A stretch of 58,789 bases of DNA. Origin: Siminovitchia terrae (GTDB lineage Bacteria; Bacillota; Bacilli; Bacillales; Bacillaceae_C). Position 1 is the stretch's first letter; each line of letters opens with the position of its first letter. Positions 34,381 to 43,656 of the stretch are shown piece after piece. The position numbers and the translations under genes are program-made. The stretch is taken from contig NZ_QYTW02000006.1 in the NCBI RefSeq assembly GCF_003605405.2, positions 1,144 through 59,932 of the forward strand, given 5' to 3'. The notes under the pieces are model-generated. The model was not told where the DNA came from, searched no databases, and saw nothing but the letters and a program-made list of their open reading frames with translations.

Positions 34381-34565
34381 ATGCGCCTTGGCGTATTTGC
34401 GCCCAGATTTTATCGAGCTCCGCTCGAAAAATTCCCTCTGAAAATCTGTGGCATCCGCCGGAGGCTTTAACTTTATTCAGCCGGGGTTTGAACCCCCCTT
34501 GAATGGAATACCAACATGCATTCATCTCTCCACTTTCAGAAGTGGGAGACTTCTGCTGAATGAAG
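34376..34565 (-). repeat. Dispersed structured element, copy 5 (190 bp)
   Basis: ATCAAATG...GAATGAAG|TTAA on the plus strand. One arm of the TTTATCGAGC hairpin has decayed (GCTCGAAAAA). The 3' hairpin loop is TCAG. Confidence 0.9.
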
Positions 34566-34647
34566 TTAAAAGTACCCGTGACGTTCCTAGTCACAGTTCT
34601 AAGGTGGAGTGAGCCGTTTCTCCCTTTTCATGAGAAAAAAACTGAAT

Positions 34648-34688
34648 AACAAAAGGCATGTTCAAAGCTTACGTACTTTGACCATGCC
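34648..34688 (-). terminator. Terminator of the tsuA-tusA unit
   Basis: GGCATGGTCAAAG/CTTTGAACATGCC stem with one mismatch, followed on the minus strand by TTTTGTTATT. Confidence 0.85.
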
Positions 34689-34706
34689 CCCGGTTCAATG
34701 TGTATA

Positions 34707-34931
34707 TCATTTCTTTTTTATAGTAATTGTCCACGCAGCCTCACTAAGCAGTTCAAAATTGGTGACTTCATACCCAGATTCAGCCGCCCAGCGCGGAATG
34801 CTTTCTGTCGCTTGTGTACAGTCAAAATTGATGACCAACTCATCTCCTGCTGAAATTTTCTCGATTGCCTCTTTTGCTTCCACTAACGGAAATGGGCAAA
34901 CCTGGCCCATTACATCCAAAGTTGTTGTCAT
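34707..34931 (-). CDS. tusA: TusA-family sulfurtransferase carrier
   Basis: 74 residues with the active CPxP motif, Cys12 in GQVCPFPLVEAK. Members carry persulfide sulfur between enzymes. It follows the YeeE/YedE transporter by 11 bp, a pairing known for thiosulfate uptake (TsuA-TsuB/TusA-like). ATG at 34931 with GGAGG 7 bases upstream; the longer open frame overlaps the transporter gene and is spurious. Confidence 0.92.
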   Translation of the reverse strand: MTTTLDVMGQVCPFPLVEAKEAIEKISAGDELVINFDCTQATESIPRWAAESGYEVTNFELLSEAAWTITIKKK

Positions 34932-34942
34932 TTGAAACCCTC

Positions 34943-36010
34943 CTATGCGGTTACAGTTGTATCGGATACAACTGTATTCTTTTTGTTTTTTGGGCGGACA
35001 AAGACAAAATACGATGCCGTCCACGTTCCTAAAATGATAAATAATAAAGAAACCCAGCCTTGCCATGTCATCATAGCAGTCATGACCAAACCATTTCCGA
35101 TGGAGCATCCGCCAGCAAGGCTTGCACCGAATCCCATCAAGTTACCGCCGATGAAACTGGATATTCCTGTTTTTACATCAGGCATTCTGAAACGGAATTC
35201 CCTGCTTCCTTTGGCTGCAGTAAAAGAGCCCAAAAATATCCCTAGAACAAGAAACACGCCCCAGTTAATATATTCCTGATTACCACTCACAAGAAATTGA
35301 AGAATATTAGCGGAGGGAGTTGTAATTCCCAAACCAGCCATTCTTCCAGTCGCTTCACTAAGCGGCCATGCCAAAATGGCAATTCCTCCGACAAGAAGAG
35401 CTGTAAAAAATGGATGCCAACGTTTTTCAAAAAGCAAATGGCTCAACCCTGTTCGTTTAGACTTCATTGTCGGAATGGAAATTTTAGGTTTCTTCAATTC
35501 CCTTACAATGAGCCAAAGGACAATCGCAATAAATACAACGATATAGACCCAAACAGAAATTCCAGTCGATTCTGCAATGGAATTGGTGGATATTTTTACA
35601 GACTTCATCGATTGATCAACCGGAACCAAGACTCCTGACTTCATCACAGCGCTCATAAACATATACCCGAACAAAGCAATCCAACTACCGAGTAGCCCCT
35701 CTCCTGCACGGTACCATGTTCCTGTCGCACAACCTCCGGCAAACACAATTCCAATTCCAAAAATAAAAGATCCAATGATGGTGGCCACCCAGGAAAATTC
35801 CCCTGCCACAAATTCAATAGCTCCGAATTGGATTAATGTATAAACACCGATGCTTTGAACAGCAATGGCGATCAATAACGCATAAAACATGCGGTAATCT
35901 TTAGCGATATACATATCACGGAATCCGCCTGTTAAACAAAAACGACCCCTCTGCATGACAAAACCGAGCAGCGCTCCGCACAAAAGACCCGTGACAATCA
36001 TTTGAAACAT
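34943..36010 (-). CDS. tsuA: YeeE/YedE family (TsuA-like) thiosulfate transporter
   Basis: 355 residues, about nine to ten membrane helices in two inverted halves. The first half has GFVMQRGRFCLTGGFRD and GGCATGTWYRAGEG, the second GFGASLAGGCSIGNGL; these carry the conserved cysteines of TsuA that relay thiosulfate. Followed directly by TusA, so imported sulfane sulfur is probably passed to TusA. ATG with GGAGAGG upstream and a sigma-A promoter 54 bp before it. Confidence 0.9.
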   Translation of the reverse strand: MFQMIVTGLLCGALLGFVMQRGRFCLTGGFRDMYIAKDYRMFYALLIAIAVQSIGVYTLIQFGAIEFVAGEFSWVATIIGSFIFGIGIVFAGGCATGTWYRAGEGLLGSWIALFGYMFMSAVMKSGVLVPVDQSMKSVKISTNSIAESTGISVWVYIVVFIAIVLWLIVRELKKPKISIPTMKSKRTGLSHLLFEKRWHPFFTALLVGGIAILAWPLSEATGRMAGLGITTPSANILQFLVSGNQEYINWGVFLVLGIFLGSFTAAKGSREFRFRMPDVKTGISSFIGGNLMGFGASLAGGCSIGNGLVMTAMMTWQGWVSLLFIILGTWTASYFVFVRPKNKKNTVVSDTTVTA

Positions 36011-36063
36011 CCCTTTATCCTCTCCTTTTTAAAACACAGTAATCACATTGGTTTTATAATATA

Positions 36064-36092
36064 ATTGTAAATGTTTCATATACCATCGTCAA
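36064..36092 (-). promoter_or_regulatory. Sigma-A promoter of the thiosulfate uptake unit
   Basis: On the minus strand TTGACG, 17 bases, TACAAT. No S-box or T-box follows. The rest of 36093-36550 contains only element copy 6. Confidence 0.75.
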
Positions 36093-36271
36093 GAGAGTAA
36101 TTTTCTTGTAAATATAAATGGTAAAATGTATTAGACAATTTGGTGTTATTCAAACTTGGCGGTGCTTACGTTTAACCGTGGAATCCGGTTGCGTCCAAAC
36201 TATCGGGTACAATCGAAAATGGGCTGTTATACTTATTGTTGCAGTCAGTTCGGGCATAAAGAGAATCAGAA

Positions 36272-36461
36272 ATCAAATTCGCCTTGGCGTATTTGCGCCC
36301 AGATTTTATCGAGCTCCGCTCGATAAATTTCCTTTGAAAATCTTTGGCATCCGCCGGAGGCTTTAACTTTATTCAGCCGGGGTTTGAACCTCTATTGAAT
36401 GGAATAGCAATATGCATTCATCTCACCACTTACAGAAGTGGGAGACTTCTGATGAATGAAG
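36272..36461 (-). repeat. Dispersed structured element, copy 6 (190 bp)
   Basis: ATCAAATTCGCC (G to T in the palindrome) to GATGAATGAAG|TTAA. The GGGGTTTGAACC hairpin continues as TCTATTG, so this copy is somewhat decayed. Confidence 0.9.
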
Positions 36462-36550
36462 TTAACAGTGTCCCAAGACTTTTACAATTATTGGAATACC
36501 ATCAGAAATCCTTCCCACTTTTACAAACTCGTCAAATGATGGAGGTACAT

Positions 36551-37264
36551 ATGAAATACGAAGTGATACTGTTCGACATGGATGATACCCTGTTTGACTT
36601 CAGACTTTCAGAAGAAGAGGCACTGCAAAAAACATTTTTGGAATTTGGTATGCCGAAAGGTGTGTCGGATTATCGTACAAGTTATAGGGAAATCAGCTCC
36701 ATATTATGGGGGGAGCTAGAACAAGGAATGATCATGTTGTCCGAACTGAAGGTAGAAAGATTTAGGAGGCTTTTTTTGAAGCATGGGCTCGAAGTAGATG
36801 CCAAAGAATTCGGAAACAGATACTTAGAAAACTTAGGTAAAGGGTTCCATCTTAAGCCGGGTGCAGAGAAACTATGCAAAAATCTTTCGGATTACCGCCT
36901 AGCTGTTTTATCAAATGGATTTCACACTGTCCAAGAGTCCCGAATCAAAAAATCGGCTCTTAACAATACATTCGTGGATTTAATTACGTCCGAAAGAGCC
37001 GGCTACCAAAAACCTGACTCAAGGATTTTTGATTATGCATTTTCCAAACTCCAAATTGAAGACAAGGACCGAGTGTTAATTGTTGGTGATTCTTTGACTT
37101 CTGATATTAAAGGAGGAGTAAACTACGGAATTGACACATGCTGGTTCAATCCCGATCACCGAAAAAATTGTACTGATGTTCTGCCGACCTATGAAATTCA
37201 GGAATTGACAGATCTTCAAAAAATATTGTCTAAAAGTAAGTGTAAAGAAAATTTTATTGATTGA
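36551..37264 (+). CDS. HAD-family hydrolase, YjjG/YfnB-type noncanonical nucleotidase
   Basis: 237 residues. HAD motif I is FDMDDTLFD (nucleophile Asp9, acid Asp11), motif II VLSNG, Lys in KPDSRIF, motif IV VGDSLTSDIKGG. The cap insert and the ending match the YjjG/YfnB pyrimidine nucleotidase group, which removes phosphate from noncanonical nucleotides. ATG at 36551 with GGAGG 5 bases upstream; the longer frame reads through element copy 6 and is not real. Confidence 0.88.
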   Translation: MKYEVILFDMDDTLFDFRLSEEEALQKTFLEFGMPKGVSDYRTSYREISSILWGELEQGMIMLSELKVERFRRLFLKHGLEVDAKEFGNRYLENLGKGFHLKPGAEKLCKNLSDYRLAVLSNGFHTVQESRIKKSALNNTFVDLITSERAGYQKPDSRIFDYAFSKLQIEDKDRVLIVGDSLTSDIKGGVNYGIDTCWFNPDHRKNCTDVLPTYEIQELTDLQKILSKSKCKENFID

Positions 37265-37318
37265 AGAACGAAAAAAGGAAAAGGTGAAAAACGGCATTAA
37301 AAATGAGTATCTCCTTCA

Positions 37319-37506
37319 ATCAAATGCGCCTTGGCGTATTTGCGCCCAGAATTTATCGAGCTCCGCTCGATAAATTCCTCTGAAAATCTGTGGCATCCGC
37401 CTGAGGCTTTAACTTTATTCAGTTGGGGTTTGCCTCCCACTGAGTCGAATACCAATAGGCATTCATCTCACCACTTACAGAAGTGGGAGACTTCTGCTGA
37501 ATGAAG
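37319..37506 (-). repeat. Dispersed structured element, copy 7 (188 bp)
   Basis: ATCAAATG...GAATGAAG|TTAA. The middle is decayed (CAGTTGGGGTTTGCCTCCC, TGAGTCGAATACC), while the outer hairpins are intact. Rest of the 37265-37662 gap: a terminator only. Confidence 0.9.
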
Positions 37507-37587
37507 TTAAAGCAAAAGAAGCAGTTGAACGGGATGCCGCACCATATACCTCTTGATGCTTTTAAAAAAACTAAACAAAATAATCAA

Positions 37588-37628
37588 TAAAAATGAGTGC
37601 AGAGAAAGCTCTCTACACTCATTTTTTA
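37588..37628 (-). terminator. Terminator downstream of the small oxidase-like gene
   Basis: ATGAGTGTAGAG/CTCTGCACTCAT stem (one wobble), followed on the minus strand by TTTTTATTG; A/T runs on both sides could work in both directions. Confidence 0.75.
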
Positions 37629-37662
37629 TTCCATTTTTTGTGAAGGTAGGTAAACTCGAACA

Positions 37663-38037
37663 CTATGCGTTCGTCTTTAAATTCTTTAAAACATTATATC
37701 CAAAACAGAAAACCCCCAGCACAGTAATGGCTCCGCCCAGCGTTGCAACCGGAAAGAAGACCGGACTGACTCCTAAAATGGCAAGTGCAATGCTGATCAT
37801 CATGACAGGCAGCCCGATATTATGAAGCCAAAAATGGGCTTTGGCGGAGGATGTCAATGTTAAATGTGGAAATAACAAATATAAAATTCCGGCAATTGCA
37901 AACGACATCCAGCCAAGCAGATTCATATGCACATGGACCGTGGACAAGGCGAACACATGAGTAAATGACATGTAAAGCCCCAAGGAAATGGCTATGAGGA
38001 AATACACAACAGCAATCTTGATCAGTCTGACCCCCAT
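37663..38037 (-). CDS. Small heme-copper-oxidase-like membrane protein (4 TM)
   Basis: 124 residues, four membrane helices. The segment STVHVHMNLLGWMSFAIAGILYLLFP, split by the helix border, resembles the histidine-bearing helices of cytochrome c oxidase subunit I / cbb3-type and NnrS-like proteins (HVHMNLLGW). Too short for a full oxidase; function unknown, perhaps heme or NO related. Start with GGGGGGG 4-5 bases before ATG at 38037; the 47 extra upstream codons overlap the next gene and are unlikely. Confidence 0.7.
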   Translation of the reverse strand: MGVRLIKIAVVYFLIAISLGLYMSFTHVFALSTVHVHMNLLGWMSFAIAGILYLLFPHLTLTSSAKAHFWLHNIGLPVMMISIALAILGVSPVFFPVATLGGAITVLGVFCFGYNVLKNLKTNA

Positions 38038-38125
38038 AAAACCCCCCCTAATCTCTTTATCATTAATAAATATATGAGGAGGGCATATCGAATATGCGTT
38101 GGCTGAATAATAAATTTCTCTTAAG

Positions 38126-39988
38126 CTAACCTCCAAGTCTTCGAACCCCGTCCCTGATTTTCGCTTTATACTTTTCAAGAAAAAAATAAATATTGAGTGG
38201 CTTTTTTTTCTTTGGTTGGTACACTTTCACAAAAACTCGCTGTCTCTTTCTGCATAATTTCAGGTCTGTATTTCGCCCTCCAATCTTAGCATTTATGAGC
38301 ATCGGCTTTACAAACTGATGGAAATTCAAACAAGAAACGCTTAAATTTATATCCCAGCAGCCTTTAAACAGCTTTTGAAGATCAGAGAACTTCCCCTTAA
38401 ATATCAAGGTGTTTGGATTCTCCCAACTGACCGATAGCGGAGCATACAAATCTTCCATTTCTTTTCGTCTCCGAAACTGCAAAAAAAGGATGATCTTATC
38501 GTGGAAAAGCGGCTCAATTTCTTTAAAGTGGACCCGGCCTTCGACTTTAATACCTGTTTCTTCATCAAATACAACATTAGTCATTTCCGCTCTGAGGCCT
38601 TCAAGATAAATCCTTTGTTTGCTTTGTTTTCTTGCCTCCTCAAAAATGACCTTCCATCTCTCTTCCAGCTTTTTATTCCCAAACCTTTTGGTTATCTTTT
38701 TTGCTTCTCTGCTTAAAGCACTCCTTTTCTCTTTATTTAAGAAAAGATCAATCATAGCATCAGCTAAACCTTTTATATCCCCAGGATCAATTAGCAGGCC
38801 ATTTTTTTCATGTGTGATGATATCAGTCGGTCCATATTTGCAGGCATAACAAATGACGGGCGTTCCAACACTCATGCTTTCAACAATGGACATGCCGAAT
38901 GCTTCGGATTTGGATGTCATTAATGAAAAAGCTGCCCTTTGGAAAGTAGTATCTACATCATAGGTAAAACCTTTTATAAAAACATGATTTTCCAGCCTTA
39001 ACCTGCTAATCAGCCTTCTGTACCTATCTTCTTCCCTTCCAAATCCCCAAATCTCAAGCTTCGCCTTTGCCACTTTTTTGACCACTCTTTTAAATGCTTT
39101 AATTGCATGAGGAATTTGCTTGATTCCTTCATAGCGAACAAGCATGACCGCGGTGTACGGGTCATGCTCTTCCGTATTTTTGCTCGGCATTAAAGCTGGG
39201 TGACCGGCCGTATGTATCGTGGATCTCCGACCAAAGCGGCTGGCAATATCTTCCGCTTGGCTATCCGTTAAAGTTACAACTGCATCAAGCTGATTCAAGC
39301 GATTAAATAATAATTCATTTCTTTTTACAAGGGGACTCCCATATTGATACGGTGACTGCAGATGATTACTGTGTAAAACTGCTACTTTAACCGCCTTAGT
39401 ATCCTCGATTCCCATGAGTATTCTGTCCGTAAAGCGGCTATCGGACAACAAAATCGTTTCCCTGTTCTTAAAAATCGATTCAACAAAATGCCGACGATAG
39501 CCTTTTACCGTTTTAAACGACTTGATTTCGCTGCCATTCTGATCCAAAAGAGTATATCTCCCATACAGAAAACACCTTTCAAAAAAACGCCGTCCATCTT
39601 TGGTAAGCAATAATTCCTTTATTACTTTCCCATTCTTTTTATCAAACTGCGTCACTTTCCTTGGTCGCCCCTCAAAGTCAAACAGCACACGTTGGTAAAT
39701 CGAATCATCTTGAAAAACTGTCTGTGTCAATTCACCCGTCTTCTCGATTTCCGACTGATTCATCAGAAATTCGTACACATTGTAATGCTTGATTTTATCA
39801 TTCCAAAGTCTGATATCTTTATAATGTTTTATCACTTGATCATAATCTGGATTAAAATCAAAAGTGATCAATCCAATATCATCATAGAGTCGGCTTAACT
39901 TGTTAGCTCGCTGGATGGCTGCCCTCGTCAGCCCACCCCTTACTTTTTCAATCGAATGCAGCATAAAATACACGGCACAATCATTCAA
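38126..39988 (-). CDS. TagE/TarM-like family 4 glycosyltransferase (wall teichoic acid type)
   Basis: 620 residues. N-terminal domain (1-200) of the TagE type, then a GT-B/GT4 core: GFTYDVDTTFQRAAFSLMTSKSEAFGMSIVESMSVG, again split by domain border, gives the EX7E motif (Glu in SEAFGMSIVE). The C-terminal 120 residues are basic, a likely membrane or polymer contact. TagE-type enzymes add glucose or GlcNAc to polyglycerol phosphate. The TTG start has AAGGGTG 7 bases upstream; no ATG is in frame nearby. Monocistronic. Confidence 0.82.
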   Translation of the reverse strand: MNDCAVYFMLHSIEKVRGGLTRAAIQRANKLSRLYDDIGLITFDFNPDYDQVIKHYKDIRLWNDKIKHYNVYEFLMNQSEIEKTGELTQTVFQDDSIYQRVLFDFEGRPRKVTQFDKKNGKVIKELLLTKDGRRFFERCFLYGRYTLLDQNGSEIKSFKTVKGYRRHFVESIFKNRETILLSDSRFTDRILMGIEDTKAVKVAVLHSNHLQSPYQYGSPLVKRNELLFNRLNQLDAVVTLTDSQAEDIASRFGRRSTIHTAGHPALMPSKNTEEHDPYTAVMLVRYEGIKQIPHAIKAFKRVVKKVAKAKLEIWGFGREEDRYRRLISRLRLENHVFIKGFTYDVDTTFQRAAFSLMTSKSEAFGMSIVESMSVGTPVICYACKYGPTDIITHEKNGLLIDPGDIKGLADAMIDLFLNKEKRSALSREAKKITKRFGNKKLEERWKVIFEEARKQSKQRIYLEGLRAEMTNVVFDEETGIKVEGRVHFKEIEPLFHDKIILFLQFRRRKEMEDLYAPLSVSWENPNTLIFKGKFSDLQKLFKGCWDINLSVSCLNFHQFVKPMLINAKIGGRNTDLKLCRKRQRVFVKVYQPKKKKPLNIYFFLEKYKAKIRDGVRRLGG

Positions 39989-40141
39989 AGCACTTCACCC
40001 TTCTATTTTCTTTTTATAGGCATGGACAAATAAAGACATGATTAAACAATTTGGAGCGAAATCACATCGAAAACGTGGCTGCTCTTATATTTAGTCCTCA
40101 TGTGCTATCATAAAGTCATCTAAATTAAAGGAGTGACTAGA

Positions 40142-41086
40142 TTGTTAGAAGTACTCCCTGTCATCGTTCCAGTCAAATCTTCTTTAAAAAGTATTAATTT
40201 TTATTTACTTAAAGCTGATCAGTCCCTGTTATTGATTGATGCTGGTTTAAATAATGACGATTGCTGGGACGCTTTGAACAATACATTAAGTAACAATGGA
40301 TTTGACATAAGTGACATCACCCATATTTTCCTGACGCATCATCATATCGACCACGTTGGACTCGTAAACAGAGTAGTTTCGGCTAACCCAATTCCAGTAT
40401 TCGCCCACCCCCTCTCTTTTCCTCGATTAAAAAGAGAGCCAGAATTTATACAAATGAGGATTGAGTTCTTTGACCAACTATACAGAGAAATGGGATGCGG
40501 AGAGGCTGGCAAGAAACAGGTGGAACATCTAAGGAGAGCGGCGGAAGTAAACCAGTCGCAAAAAATCGAATGTGGGCTGTATGAATTAACCGCTGGAGCC
40601 TTTGAAAATTTCAAAGTGATTGAAGTACCTGGTCATGCGCCTGATCAAATGGCGCTCTATAATCCGGATACACAGCAGCTTTTTGCTGGCGATCTCCTGA
40701 TCAACCATATTTCTAGCAATGCCCTCGTTGAGCCTGACGAAAATGGAAATAGAATCCAGTCACTCTCCCTTCATTTGGAATCAATGAAGAAATGCTTGGG
40801 ACTCCATATCGACACCGTTTTCTCAGGGCATGGCACGGTGATTGAAAATCATCGTGAACTGATTGAAAGAAGAATCGTAGGGGCTGACAGAAAGGCGGAT
40901 AAATTCCTTTCACTGATTGATGCAGGTTGTTCAACTGCAAACGAAGTTGCAAAAAGGTATTATGGGGATACATATGAGCGGCAATTTTCACTCGTTATGT
41001 CAGAGGTGATTGGACACCTGGACTATTTGGAGGGGATGGGTAAAATTGGGAGATCACTTAAAAATGGGGTTTGGACATACGAATGA
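40142..41086 (+). CDS. MBL-fold metallo-hydrolase
   Basis: 314 residues. Metal motif THHHIDH (His66, His68, Asp70, His71), then GHAPDQMALY and FAGDLL, and a C-terminal winged helix (from about residue 235). This is the glyoxalase-II-like/YflN group; substrate unknown. TTG at 40142 with AAAGGAG 8 bases upstream; a GTG 3 codons earlier overlaps the RBS. The 3' part (40831-41031) is repeated almost exactly at 42071-42271. Confidence 0.87.
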   Translation: MLEVLPVIVPVKSSLKSINFYLLKADQSLLLIDAGLNNDDCWDALNNTLSNNGFDISDITHIFLTHHHIDHVGLVNRVVSANPIPVFAHPLSFPRLKREPEFIQMRIEFFDQLYREMGCGEAGKKQVEHLRRAAEVNQSQKIECGLYELTAGAFENFKVIEVPGHAPDQMALYNPDTQQLFAGDLLINHISSNALVEPDENGNRIQSLSLHLESMKKCLGLHIDTVFSGHGTVIENHRELIERRIVGADRKADKFLSLIDAGCSTANEVAKRYYGDTYERQFSLVMSEVIGHLDYLEGMGKIGRSLKNGVWTYE

Positions 41087-41100
41087 CATTTGATAGATAT

Positions 41101-41214
41101 CACAAAGTAGTTTTTTATGAATACTTGGCGACATATCAAGTCTAAAAACAATATTTAGAGGAACTCAATAAATTCCATGATTTTTCTAAAGGTAGTAATA
41201 AAAAAATATTTTAG
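41101..41214 (+). pseudogene. Short decayed coding remnant with in-frame stop
   Basis: One frame reads HKVVFYEYLATYQV, stop, KQYLEELNKFHDFSKGSNKK, stop: protein-like composition interrupted by TAA at 41143. No start or RBS and no family recognised. The surrounding 41087-41432 gap shows nothing else. Confidence 0.3.
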
Positions 41215-41432
41215 ACTAAACAGCATTTTAATCCCATGATTCAGATTTTTATTGATGTTGGCTCTCTTGTCCACCAGAGTAGTATATATGGTTCATCGAA
41301 TAGGCTTGCATGACTTGTACTGCAACCAGGTGGATAGAGAATAGGCGAAAACCCTCGTTCAAAAAAACATATACAAAGAACTAGACTAACAATCCTCATT
41401 TTTTGTGTAAAACTGATTGAGGTGATGTTTAC

Positions 41433-41756
41433 TTGCAACTTATTATGATGATCATTTTTGGTGTTATTATAATATTTATTGGCTATCTAATCTCCCGAAA
41501 AAATTTACTCAATTTCATTATTGGCTATACTAACCTAAATGGTTTTAGAAATGAAAGATCCTATGCAATTTCTATGGGGATACTGACCATAGTAACTGGA
41601 ACCATAATAATATTATTTTCTTTAGGAAGGTACATTTATGGAGAGAACGCTGACAAAGTGTTTATACCAGTAGCGATTGTTCTTCTGATTCTTTTCTTTG
41701 TGATTGATAATTTATGGCGTTTCAAATTCATAAAGCTCCACAAAAGAAATAGATAA
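41433..41756 (+). CDS. DUF3784 family small membrane protein
   Basis: 107 residues with three hydrophobic segments (1-20, 46-66, 78-95) and the motif NFIIGYTNLNG after the first helix, as in DUF3784 proteins. Function unknown. The TTG start has GAGGTGA about 8 bases upstream. It is the only intact gene in the decayed zone between the MBL gene and the eps locus. Confidence 0.75.
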   Translation: MQLIMMIIFGVIIIFIGYLISRKNLLNFIIGYTNLNGFRNERSYAISMGILTIVTGTIIILFSLGRYIYGENADKVFIPVAIVLLILFFVIDNLWRFKFIKLHKRNR

Positions 41757-42060
41757 AATGGTTCAATTGCATACTATCACCTAAATTATAGATAGGGGAT
41801 GACCTTATTATTTCGGCCCAAGAGGAGCTACAAGAAGTATTTGGCAATAAACCTGTTTGTTTTTCATGGTTAAAAACTCAAGATTTAGGTGTGTAAGCAC
41901 ACTTTATCAAGTATCTTAAAACCCTATCTTTCAACTCATCATGAATGAGCAACTAGTTTCTGACATGACCAGTTGTCAGACATCGCTTTGTTTCCAGAAT
42001 ACGCAAATATAATGCTTTTAACAGGGCATTCCCATAAGGGTATGCTCCTTTTTTGGTCAC

Positions 42061-42341
42061 TTTCCTGGCATGGCATGGTGATCGAAAATCATCGTGAACT
42101 GATTGAAAGAAGAATCGTAGGGGCTGACAGAAAGGCGGATAAATTCCTTTCACTGATTGATGCAGGTTGTTCAACTGCAAACGAAGTTGCAAAAAGGTAT
42201 TATGGGGATACATATGAGCGGCAATTTTCACTCGTTATGTCAGAGGTGATTGGACACCTGGACTATTTGGAAGAGAGGGGGAGGGTTGATAAAATTCACG
42301 TAAATAACACTTGGTGTTACATGGAAAGCAAGAGAAGGTGA
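42061..42341 (+). pseudogene. MBL-fold hydrolase 3' fragment (duplicated winged-helix domain)
   Basis: Bases 42071-42271 match 40831-41031 of the intact MBL gene with only two differences, both in the first 30 bases. The metal-binding part is absent. The last 23 residues differ from the intact gene (here RVDKIHVNNTWCYMESKRR), so the fragment is the end of a paralog that shares or received the domain. Upstream 41757-42060 holds only another short frame (GDDLIISAQEELQEVFGNKP..., stop) that looks like a remnant. Confidence 0.8.
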
Positions 42342-42360
42342 CAAACCTTCTCTTCCATAA

Positions 42361-42521
42361 AAGTGCGTGTTCAAAAAAGTTGCCAAATTAGAAGCAAGAA
42401 GGTCGAGGCGGCGCAGGTTCGAGCAGCGGAATGTATGCTTTTAAATACATGAGCAGCACAGAAACAAGCCAACGAAGAGATTCGCCGCTTTTCATTTGGT
42501 AACTTTTTGAACATCCTCTAA
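42361..42521. repeat. MITE-like repeat B, copy 1
   Basis: About 160 bp with inverted ends: TGTTCAAAAAAGTTGCCAAAT and ATTTGGTAACTTTTTGAACA. GC-rich interior with a TGTAT/ATACA hairpin. It follows the stop of the ATP-grasp gene 42525. Nearly identical to the copy at 48042 (about ten differences), same orientation. Confidence 0.85.
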
Positions 42522-42524
42522 AAA

Positions 42525-43598
42525 TCAAATTTTGTTTTCAACTATTTTACTGATAGCTTCTTCGGTTGTTAATATAGCTTCCCTATCAATATCCCTGGTC
42601 CACAGCAATCCATCCGGTAATGGATTCATTTTATTTTCAAGGCTAGGAAATGTATTATACAAGATTATATCTTTATATATTTGGGGCATGTTCAATCCGG
42701 CTTGAGTAAAAAAGTAAGATGTTGTAAAAAAACGCATATTGATTTCGGTTGGATTAGGAAAATCATTTTGATCATAGGTCATGTCTACGCCATATACACC
42801 ATGTGGATTTTCATCAATAGCTAGTACAGTATCTAGTGCAACCTTATCCACTATATGATCTGAATACGTCTCTCCTACTCCTGTTATTCCGGTTACACCT
42901 GATATCGTCCGGTTTCCAAATCCCCATGATTTTCTCCGTCTCGTTTGGGCTACTACTAGGTCCCCTTCAAACCAAATAGATAACCATGTCACTGTTTTGG
43001 ATGATTGAAGCAGTTCTGATGCGGTAAAATTCCCCCAACCATTGTAAATATCTATCCAATGTTGGGCAAATTCAAAGTCATTAGTAGGCAAAGCCCCCTT
43101 ACCTCCGGCACCAACTGTATGTCTCAACCATATTTTACCGTTATTATCTCCCAACAACTCAAAGGAACGCTTTAGATCATCACGATCTTTAATGATCATT
43201 GTCTTCGGTACTTTGATTCCGTTTGCCTTCCACATTTTATATGACAAATATTTATTCGTACAAATTTCAATTACACGATGTCTCGGCATAAATAATTTCG
43301 TTCCTCTTGCCAGAATTTCATCCCTAAATAATGATGCCTGAAGAATTTCTCTATCATTCATGAAAACTGCAAGATCAGGCTTCTCCTCATCGATAACCTG
43401 CAGCAGAGAATTTTTATATTTCTTCCCTAATGCATACTCATAAGGGATATATTGTTTCGAGTCGGCTTGTGAGCTGATCAGGTCAAATGGATTTCTTGAA
43501 ACCCCGATGATCTCTTCATGTCCATTTAAGTATTTCCAAGATTTAATGACATTTTCAGCGGGGGCTACACCAACATCTGTTATTAATATTTTTTTCAT
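42525..43598 (-). CDS. ATP-grasp ligase 1 (carbamoyl-phosphate synthase-like)
   Basis: 357 residues. N-terminal Rossmann-like domain (ILITDVGVAPAENVIKSW), then ATP-grasp domains; the Mg-ATP site near the end reads GVDMTYDQND...TEINMRFF. Members ligate a carboxylate to an amine or thiol via acyl phosphate. In an exopolysaccharide locus it may attach an amino acid or make an amide on a sugar. It is the last gene of the eps-like unit. RBS GAGGTG; substrate unknown. About 40 residues longer than ATP-grasp 2 and clearly different from it. Confidence 0.8.
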   Translation of the reverse strand: MKKILITDVGVAPAENVIKSWKYLNGHEEIIGVSRNPFDLISSQADSKQYIPYEYALGKKYKNSLLQVIDEEKPDLAVFMNDREILQASLFRDEILARGTKLFMPRHRVIEICTNKYLSYKMWKANGIKVPKTMIIKDRDDLKRSFELLGDNNGKIWLRHTVGAGGKGALPTNDFEFAQHWIDIYNGWGNFTASELLQSSKTVTWLSIWFEGDLVVAQTRRRKSWGFGNRTISGVTGITGVGETYSDHIVDKVALDTVLAIDENPHGVYGVDMTYDQNDFPNPTEINMRFFTTSYFFTQAGLNMPQIYKDIILYNTFPSLENKMNPLPDGLLWTRDIDREAILTTEEAISKIVENKI

Positions 43599-43656
43599 TA
43601 GAGGAACACCTCATTAATTTATGGAATTGTTTTGATTTCAGTTGACTCTTCTCAAG

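Noticed and set aside
36118-36366. Short open frames inside the dispersed elements (such as [20 protein letters not shown] on plus and FIQQKSPTS on minus)
   Set aside because: They recur in every copy, are interrupted by small indels between copies, lack RBSs and end at element borders. They are a by-product of the repeated sequence, not genes.
41241-41438. 65-codon minus-strand frame near 41.3 kb
   Set aside because: No RBS, odd composition, and it overlaps the start of the DUF3784 gene on the other strand.
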